From: Mixta hanseatica
GTDB taxonomy: Bacteria; Pseudomonadota; Gammaproteobacteria; Enterobacterales; Enterobacteriaceae
Direction of reading: 5' to 3'
Length of the DNA stretch: 64,000 bases
NCBI RefSeq assembly: GCF_023517775.1
Contig: NZ_CP082904.1
Span: forward strand, 2,046,001-2,110,000
Positions 58,343-64,000 of the stretch are shown one piece after another. The notes beneath the pieces were generated by a model. It made no database searches. It was given only the letters and a program-made list of their open reading frames with translations, and was not told where the DNA came from. Position 1 is the first letter of the stretch. Each line of letters begins with the position of its first letter. The position numbers and the translations under genes are program-made.

Positions 58343-59842
58343 TTATTCCGGCAGGCCTTCTGCAGCCGGCGCGCCCAGCATATAACGGGAAAGGAAGCCG
58401 TCGAGCGGCATGTTTTCGCCGTTCATGGTGACCTGAGCACCGTTAAACTGCAGGCTGGTAACGATGTTATCGTCCTGCTGCTGGGTCAGGCGGAACATCT
58501 GTCCCATCGCCGCCAGCCCTTTAATCTGCTGCTCAGCCAGTTTATTTGCATCCGATTCCTGATAACCCTCCGCCATGGCGACCTGTTTCATCATTTCGGT
58601 AGCCATTGGCATATTGATTACCAGCTTGCCATCCAGCGTTTTCAACATGCGGCTAAGCGCTTCGGCAGATGTCTGCGCCGCGCCCTGCGCAGTCGCGGGA
58701 TCTTTGAAGTGCGCGGCTAAATTAAAGCTGCTTTCGCCTTTATCATTTTTCCAGCTTAGCGGCGCGATGGTGACCACCGGATCGCCTTTCAGCACTAGCG
58801 GCAGATTAGCGGCCAGAATCTGACGCACGCCTTCCTGATAGCGCACCGGATCTTGCTCAATGCCAGGCTGATTGATTAACGCCTGCATTTGGCTGCGATA
58901 GTTATCGGAAGCGGTTTTCAATGCCTGACCGTCAAACTGCGACAGTTTCAGCGTCATTTTGCCGGAACCAAAGCTGTGTTTTTCCAGCGTGACGTTATCA
59001 ATAGCGTAATCAATCTGGCCGGAGACGGTATTACCGCTGGAATCAAAGGCCGTTTTGATATCCATGCCTTCCAGCGTCGCCGCTTCCTGGCCGTTAACCG
59101 CCGTCGTCAACTTTTTCAGGTTGAAATGCTGATCGCCGATACGCACGCCCTGCGGGCTGAGCCAGGTTTTGCCGTTAAGGCGCATGCCGTTCAGGGTGAA
59201 CAGCACCGGCAGATTCGCCTCGTTTCTGACCGTCAGCGCCACGCTGTCGATATCAGAGTCAAAATTGACCCGATCGCCTTCAGCATCGCTGTCAATGCCC
59301 AGCGTGCCGCCGTTCCAGGCGTAGCGTTCGCCGGTTTCGCTGTTTTGATAATCCAGCGGCAGCAGACGGATCGCCGAGGCGGTTGCCCCGCTGTAGCCGA
59401 TACGTGTATCCGCATCGATAACTGACTGACCTTTGGTCAGATCAAACAACTTCTTCAACGCGGGGGTATTTTCCAGCTCGCTGTGCACCGAGGCCATGCT
59501 GGGGATCAGATTAAACTTTTTCAGTTGGGCAAACGGGAAAGGACCGTGATCGATAGTTTCGTTCAGCACGACGCTCTGGCCAGGCTTCAGCAGCGCATTA
59601 TCTTCCGTTTGCGAACTGGCCTGCACCACCAGCTGCGTACGGCTGCTAAACAGACCGCGCTGATAATTCTGGTAACTCACTTTCAGACGGCTGTCCGGCG
59701 CCAGTTTGTTGAGCTGCGCGTTGGCGTTTTGCACTATCTGATCCATGTGGCTTTCGATCTGCTTGCCTGTCAGCCAGGCCGCGCCCGTCCAGACCACTCC
59801 CAGCGCGACTACAACGCCAACCGCAATTTTCGTCTTGTTCAT
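58343..59842 (-). CDS. ydgA: DUF945 family protein YdgA
   Basis: Envelope protein of unknown function (DUF945). One N-terminal hydrophobic segment (about residues 5-25, KIAVGVVVALGVVWTGAAWL) acts as signal or anchor, and the rest is periplasmic. 499 residues (E. coli 502). LLKPGQSVVLNETIDHGPFP is a family motif. Lies 74 bases after manA in the same direction, as in E. coli. Confidence 0.93.
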   Translation of the reverse strand: MNKTKIAVGVVVALGVVWTGAAWLTGKQIESHMDQIVQNANAQLNKLAPDSRLKVSYQNYQRGLFSSRTQLVVQASSQTEDNALLKPGQSVVLNETIDHGPFPFAQLKKFNLIPSMASVHSELENTPALKKLFDLTKGQSVIDADTRIGYSGATASAIRLLPLDYQNSETGERYAWNGGTLGIDSDAEGDRVNFDSDIDSVALTVRNEANLPVLFTLNGMRLNGKTWLSPQGVRIGDQHFNLKKLTTAVNGQEAATLEGMDIKTAFDSSGNTVSGQIDYAIDNVTLEKHSFGSGKMTLKLSQFDGQALKTASDNYRSQMQALINQPGIEQDPVRYQEGVRQILAANLPLVLKGDPVVTIAPLSWKNDKGESSFNLAAHFKDPATAQGAAQTSAEALSRMLKTLDGKLVINMPMATEMMKQVAMAEGYQESDANKLAEQQIKGLAAMGQMFRLTQQQDDNIVTSLQFNGAQVTMNGENMPLDGFLSRYMLGAPAAEGLPE

Positions 59843-59916
59843 CGATTCGTCCTTTTTCCGGCATCAATGCCTGATATTAATTTATTGAATAATCATAGCA
59901 TTTGCAGGCGTAGCCG

Positions 59917-61089
59917 TCAGCCTGGCAGGTTATAAACTCGGGCAAGTTGTCCATGACCGCTCACTTCGACTGGCGATTCGCTGGCGGCAACAAAACAGGA
60001 TTCGCCCGCCCTGAGCGTCAGCGCCTGCTGTCCCGTCAGCCGGGCTTCGCCGTCAATACAGAACAGGATCGCCGCGCTCTGCTGGCTAAGCGTAACCGGC
60101 ATGGCGTTTAGCTGATGGATGGCGAAAGCGAAATCATCGACCGGCACCGGGAAATCAAGGGCGCCTGCGTGCTGTACCGGCTCGGTCAGCAGGGTGTCCG
60201 CGGCGCGCGGCGTGAATTTCACATTGGCCATTAGCTCTGCAATATCAATATGTTTCGGCGTCAGCCCGGCACGCAGCACATTATCTGAGTTAGCCATTAC
60301 CTCTAGCGCGACGCCGCGCAGATAGGCGTGCGGCGTTTCAGCAAACAAGAACATCGCTTCGCCTGGCTGTAGCTCAATAACGTTCAGCAGCAGCGGAGAG
60401 AACAGCCCTGGGTCATCGGGATAGACTTCAGCGATAGATTGGATGGTCTGCCAGGGTTCACCATTCTGCGCGTGCAGGGTGGCCTTAAGAATATCAAGCG
60501 CGCGTTTTTTCTCTTCCTGCTGTAAAGCGAGCAGCGAGGAGAAGAGCATGGCCAGGCTTTTCTCTTCTGGCTGCTGCAGGAAGTGGGCAATGGCCGGATG
60601 CGCGCCGGCAACCGGCTGCAGCAGCGAAATAATTTCAGCAAACGGCCGGAAACCGTTAATAGCCAGGAAAGGCGTCAGCGCATAGACCAGTTCAGGCTTA
60701 TGGTTGGCATCTTTATAATTACGTTCCGGTGCGCTGAGCGGTATGCCCGCTGCATTCTCACGGGCAAATCCCGCTTCAGCGGCGGCTTTGCCGGGATGCA
60801 CCTGAATCGATAACGGTTGTTCGGCGCACAGCACCTTAAACAAAAAGGGCAGCTCGCCGAAACGTGCTGCCACTTTTTCCCCTAACAGGCCCGACTTATC
60901 CGCCGCGATAATTTCTCGTAGCGAGCGCCGTTCGCCGTCTACGTTGACCACAGAACTACTTTTGGGATGCGCGCCCATCCACAGCTCGGCCATCGGCTGC
61001 TGCGTCGGATTTTCAATGCCATACAGTTCGGTTAATGCCGTTTTACTGCCCCATGCATAATTCTGCAGTGTATTGTAAAGCTTAAACAT
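59917..61089 (-). CDS. manA: Mannose-6-phosphate isomerase
   Basis: Zinc enzyme interconverting mannose 6-phosphate and fructose 6-phosphate. Start ATG 61089 (MFKLYNTLQNYAWGS) with AGGAG six bases upstream; 390 residues, E. coli 391. Zinc ligands Gln96 and His98 in SIQVHPGK, Glu in HKPELVYAL, and the C-terminal ETPHAYLRG. The frame extends upstream from 61164 without support. In E. coli fumA lies next to it; here fumC follows divergently. Confidence 0.97.
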   Translation of the reverse strand: MFKLYNTLQNYAWGSKTALTELYGIENPTQQPMAELWMGAHPKSSSVVNVDGERRSLREIIAADKSGLLGEKVAARFGELPFLFKVLCAEQPLSIQVHPGKAAAEAGFARENAAGIPLSAPERNYKDANHKPELVYALTPFLAINGFRPFAEIISLLQPVAGAHPAIAHFLQQPEEKSLAMLFSSLLALQQEEKKRALDILKATLHAQNGEPWQTIQSIAEVYPDDPGLFSPLLLNVIELQPGEAMFLFAETPHAYLRGVALEVMANSDNVLRAGLTPKHIDIAELMANVKFTPRAADTLLTEPVQHAGALDFPVPVDDFAFAIHQLNAMPVTLSQQSAAILFCIDGEARLTGQQALTLRAGESCFVAASESPVEVSGHGQLARVYNLPG

Positions 61090-61289
61090 GATGACTCCTT
61101 TTAACTGGCGGCTGTCCGAAGGTATTAAAGCAGAAAGCGTTTTCGAAACCTGGATGCAAGTCAAATAAGGACGATTGGCTCGCAGAATGTTAAATTATTG
61201 TATGTCACACTATGGCCCATGCCCGCTGTGTCGGATAGTCACAGGTCAGGGCTTTTTAAATCATATGTTTGTGCTAAAGGAGAGAAGTA

Positions 61290-62687
61290 ATGGCAGCCAA
61301 CCGCATTGAAAAAGATTCAATGGGACCTATTGATGTACCGGCTGATAAACTGTGGGGCGCGCAGACGCAGCGCTCGCTGGAACACTTTCGCATCTCTACA
61401 GAAAAAATGCCTGCTGAGCTGGTGCATGCGCTGGCATTAACCAAACGCGCCGCTGCTAAGGTTAACAGCGATCTGGGCCTGCTGCCGCAGGAGAGGGCGC
61501 AGGCGATTATTCAGGCGGCGGATGAAGTGCTGGCAGAAAAGCATACCGCTGAATTCCCGCTGGCTATCTGGCAGACCGGCTCTGGCACACAAACCAATAT
61601 GAACATGAACGAGGTGTTGGCCAATCGCGCCAGCGAGATCCTCGGCGGCGAGCGCGGCATGTCACGTCTGGTGCATCCCAATGACGATGTGAATAAAAGC
61701 CAGAGCTCGAATGACGTTTTCCCGACCGCCATGCATGTGGCGGCGGTTATCGCCCTGCGTGAGAACCTGGTGCCGCAGCTCAATATTCTGAAGCAAACGC
61801 TGCAGTCGAAAGCGGAAGCCTTCAAAGACATCGTTAAAATTGGCCGTACGCACCTGCAGGACGCCACGCCGCTGACGCTGGGCCAGGAGATTTCCGGCTG
61901 GGTGGCGATGCTGGAACATAACCTGAAGCACATTGAGCAGAGCGTGCCGCATATCGCCGAGCTGGCGCTGGGCGGTACCGCCGTGGGCACCGGGCTGAAT
62001 ACCCATCCAGAATATGCGGTGCGCGTTGCCGAAGAGCTGGCGGCGTTGACGCGTCAACCGTTTGTTACCGCGCCGAATAAATTCGAAGCGCTGGCGACCT
62101 GCGATGCGCTGGTGCATGCGCACGGCGCGCTGAAAGGTCTGGCGGCTTCGCTGATGAAAATTGCTAACGATGTGCGCTGGCTCTCATCCGGCCCGCGTTG
62201 CGGCATCGGCGAGATCGCCATTCCGGAAAATGAACCGGGCAGTTCTATCATGCCAGGCAAAGTTAACCCGACCCAATGCGAAGCGATGACTATGCTTTGC
62301 TGCCAGGTAATGGGTAACGACGTGGCGATTAACATCGGCGGCGCATCCGGTAACTTTGAGCTGAACGTTTTCCGCCCGATGGTGATCCATAACTTCCTGC
62401 AGTCGATCCGTCTGTTGGCGGACGGTATGGATAGCTTTAATCACCATTGCGCCGTGGGCATTGAGCCGAACCGTGACCGTATTACCCAGCTGTTGAATGA
62501 ATCGCTGATGCTGGTGACAGCGCTGAATACCCATATCGGCTACGATAAAGCGGCCGAAATCGCTAAAAAAGCGCACAAAGAGGGGCTGACGTTAAAAGCT
62601 TCTGCGCTGAAGCTGGGCTATCTGAGCGAAGAAGAGTTTGATGCCTGGGTTCGACCAGAAGAAATGGTCGGCAGCATGAAGCAGTAA
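61290..62687 (+). CDS. fumC: Fumarase C (class II)
   Basis: Oxygen-stable, iron-free fumarate hydratase of the TCA cycle. 465 residues, E. coli 467. Active-site signature [13 protein letters not shown], plus [14 protein letters not shown] and [30 protein letters not shown] precedes the ATG. The class I gene fumA, adjacent in E. coli, is missing from this position. In E. coli fumC is SoxRS-induced; no clear soxbox was identified. Confidence 0.99.
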   Translation: MAANRIEKDSMGPIDVPADKLWGAQTQRSLEHFRISTEKMPAELVHALALTKRAAAKVNSDLGLLPQERAQAIIQAADEVLAEKHTAEFPLAIWQTGSGTQTNMNMNEVLANRASEILGGERGMSRLVHPNDDVNKSQSSNDVFPTAMHVAAVIALRENLVPQLNILKQTLQSKAEAFKDIVKIGRTHLQDATPLTLGQEISGWVAMLEHNLKHIEQSVPHIAELALGGTAVGTGLNTHPEYAVRVAEELAALTRQPFVTAPNKFEALATCDALVHAHGALKGLAASLMKIANDVRWLSSGPRCGIGEIAIPENEPGSSIMPGKVNPTQCEAMTMLCCQVMGNDVAINIGGASGNFELNVFRPMVIHNFLQSIRLLADGMDSFNHHCAVGIEPNRDRITQLLNESLMLVTALNTHIGYDKAAEIAKKAHKEGLTLKASALKLGYLSEEEFDAWVRPEEMVGSMKQ

Positions 62688-62694
62688 GGGGTGC

Positions 62695-62720
62695 AACGGG
62701 GCCGTCTGGCCCCGTTTTTA
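62695..62720 (+). terminator. fumC terminator
   Basis: AACGGGGCC, loop GTCT, GGCCCCGTT then TTTA, eight bases after the fumC stop. Confidence 0.88.
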
Positions 62721-62806
62721 GCGCGTTGATACCTACTATTTTTTACCTCGCCGTTATATCCTCTGTATAAGCTGTTCATCCTCGTCTGACTGATGCTTGC
62801 CTGGTT

Positions 62807-63745
62807 TTATGCCGTGCCTGTCGGCCGATCGCAGTAAAGATGCAGGCGGGGGATTAACAGCCACAGCGGTTCCGCCTGTGGCTTATAGCGATGGGTAATA
62901 TTCTCCGCATCATAATTTAACAACTCGCCTAATACCGGCACCTGCTGGCGATGCGGGCAAAGCACCAGCAGCGGTGAAGGGCAGGCCAGCTGCGTCTGCT
63001 TTTGCTGCTCTTTATCCCAGATACGCGCAATCGGCTGAACTTTAACCGGCCGCTTTATTTTCAGCCGGGCACCCGCTGGCAGCGACTGTACCGCGATCAG
63101 CTCTTGTTGTACTTTCTCCGCCCACTGTTCCCGCGTCCAGGGCGCCTGAGCACGTCCCGCCTTCAGGCTTTTTTCCAGCTTCTCGATAATTTCCTGCGGC
63201 GTAACATTTTTAATAATATGCTTATTGGCCCAGCCGAAGCGCACGCTGTCCGGCGCATCAAGCAGGGTAATGGCGCGGTAGGCGTTCAGGGTTAACAGGC
63301 CACGCAGATGGGTATGCACAAACTCAAAGCGCGCTTCGCTTGGTAGCCCGGACTCAACGGTTATGATTTGCTCCAGCCGCGCTTTGAGCTGATTAATGTT
63401 TTCCACCTGCTGGTGGAGCAGGGCATGCTGATGCTCATCGGTCTCAAAACAGAGCGCGCCAGGCAGACGAACCGCCGCTTTAGTACTGATATTCTCGGAC
63501 TGACGCTGGATAAACAGGCGACAGTAGTGCTGTAGCGCCAGCTGCCGTGCTTCTTCGCCCAGGTGCTGGGTAACGCTGATCTGCGTAATCGGCTCGTGCT
63601 CAGCGCCTTTTGCTACCGGCGGCAATGAGAACACACGACCAACTAACAGCGGCAGCGCGGATAACTGATGTTGTAACGCATTAAGCTCTTCATCCAGCCG
63701 GTCGGCGCACTGACGCAGATCTTCAACTAAATCGTAGCGGCTCAT
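62807..63745 (-). CDS. tus: Replication terminus site-binding protein Tus
   Basis: Monomeric protein that binds Ter sites and blocks replication forks from one side by contrahelicase action and cytosine trapping. 312 residues (E. coli 309). Residues of the lock domain are kept at the same numbers: Glu49, Phe140, His144 and Gly149. The DNA-binding core RFGWANKHIIKN and KIKRPVKVQPIAR is strongly conserved. A Ter site overlaps its promoter, so it should repress itself, as in E. coli. Confidence 0.98.
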   Translation of the reverse strand: MSRYDLVEDLRQCADRLDEELNALQHQLSALPLLVGRVFSLPPVAKGAEHEPITQISVTQHLGEEARQLALQHYCRLFIQRQSENISTKAAVRLPGALCFETDEHQHALLHQQVENINQLKARLEQIITVESGLPSEARFEFVHTHLRGLLTLNAYRAITLLDAPDSVRFGWANKHIIKNVTPQEIIEKLEKSLKAGRAQAPWTREQWAEKVQQELIAVQSLPAGARLKIKRPVKVQPIARIWDKEQQKQTQLACPSPLLVLCPHRQQVPVLGELLNYDAENITHRYKPQAEPLWLLIPRLHLYCDRPTGTA

Positions 63746-63778
63746 TGTGCTTCCTTATGTAATAGATCACCATCTCAA

Positions 63779-63797
63779 TTAGTTACAACATACTTAT
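63779..63797 (-). other. Ter site overlapping the tus promoter (TerB-like)
   Basis: Minus strand ATAAGTATGTTGTAACTAA: 19 consecutive bases identical to E. coli TerB. It ends 34 bases before the tus ATG. Polarity: the non-permissive end faces right, so leftward forks are arrested. Confidence 0.95.
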
Positions 63798-63848
63798 ATA
63801 TAAATAAAAATACCAGCTCAGCATCGGGGAAATCATCAGTTAAGCAGG

Positions 63849-63870
63849 AAAAAAGCCGCACAAGGGCGGC
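63849..63870 (-). terminator. Terminator of the MFS gene
   Basis: On the minus strand GCCGC, loop CCTTGT, GCGGC, TTTTTT, lying 17 bases after the stop of the partial gene. Confidence 0.85.
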
Positions 63871-63886
63871 CAGAGAAAAAGATGCG

Positions 63887-64000
63887 TTACAGCTTTTTAG
63901 CATAGAGACGGGCGGCGACAAGCAGCGCCAGTAATAGCATGAGCGCGATAAATGCCGTAATGCCCGGCCAGCCGAACGCATGCCAAAATAGGCCGCCCAG
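63887..64000 (-). CDS. C-terminal end of an MFS-type transporter (partial)
   Basis: Only 37 codons are inside the window: GGLFWHAFGWPGITAFIALM, then LLLALLVAARLYAKKL and stop. The pattern (Gly-Gly, aromatic WPG turn, last hydrophobic helix, basic tail) is typical of the end of drug-efflux type major facilitator proteins such as YnfM, but the identity is not certain from so short a piece. In E. coli rstB is next to tus, so the neighbourhood differs here. Confidence 0.6.
   Translation of the reverse strand: MGGLFWHAFGWPGITAFIALMLLLALLVAARLYAKKL

Noticed and set aside
63666..63679. A plus-strand ATGTTGTAACG within tus resembling a Ter core of opposite polarity
   Set aside because: It is inside coding sequence for the ordinary residues LQHQL, lacks the G at position 6 and the downstream TAA, so it is probably coincidence.
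63775..63981. 68-codon minus-strand frame at the right edge
   Set aside because: It crosses the MFS terminator and the Ter site; the real coding frame there is the partial transporter end at 63887-64000.

Overview
The window is a chromosomal segment of an enterobacterium, most likely Erwiniaceae (Pantoea/Mixta/Erwinia-like). Gene order from sufS to tus follows the E. coli terminus-proximal block, read in the direction of falling E. coli coordinates. Base composition is moderately GC-rich throughout. I see no insertion sequence, prophage, CRISPR array or rRNA operon. The genus is an inference from gene content, not from a search.

Layout. 1-4.4 kb: end of the suf Fe-S operon (sufS partial, sufE), ldtE, the Braun lipoprotein gene lpp and pykF. 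5.0-5.2 kb: three tandem tRNA-Val(GAC) genes. 5.3-18 kb: mdtK, riboflavin synthase, cfa, punC/punR, purR, the 29-residue ynhF, mepH, grxD, rnt, gloA, nemR and eptA. 18-28.4 kb: ydhL, ydhF, sodC, slyA, slyB, the anmK-mliC-pdxH-tyrS-pdxY cluster, gstA and dtpA. 29-35 kb: a complete choline-to-glycine-betaine locus (betT divergent from betIBA), sitting between dtpA and nth, which are neighbours in E. coli. 35-42.5 kb: the rsxABCDGE-nth electron-transport operon, then ydgK and cnu. 43-56 kb: a sugar block comprising ytfQRT-yjfF (CUT2 ABC importer), araB-araA (no araD), araFGH and araC. 56-64 kb: add, an AT-richer DUF1460 lipoprotein gene, ydgA, manA, fumC, tus and the C-terminus of an MFS transporter.

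How the genes work together. The bet genes import choline and oxidise it to glycine betaine under BetI control. The ara genes import, isomerise and phosphorylate L-arabinose, and the adjacent ytf importer probably feeds related furanose sugars. The rsx proteins form a membrane electron-transfer complex that keeps SoxR reduced. gloA/nemR and grxD/sodC deal with electrophile and redox stress. lpp, ldtE, mepH, mliC, anmK, slyB, eptA and the DUF1460 protein act on the cell envelope.

The most interesting structure is replication-related. A perfect Ter core overlaps the tus promoter. A second perfect core lies 16 kb away, just after yjfF, and a degenerate TerF-like remnant lies at the tyrS start. 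All three have the same polarity (blocking leftward forks), and the FtsK-orienting GGGNAGGG motifs I noticed are all on the + strand, so dif should lie beyond the right edge. Other points: a NemR palindrome with a second copy in front of gloA where nemA is missing, a SlyA box plus possible TTG start at slyA, a 126-bp tandem repeat in rsxC, and look-alike LacI-type operators in front of ytfQ and araF. I did not find a convincing wholly new system.
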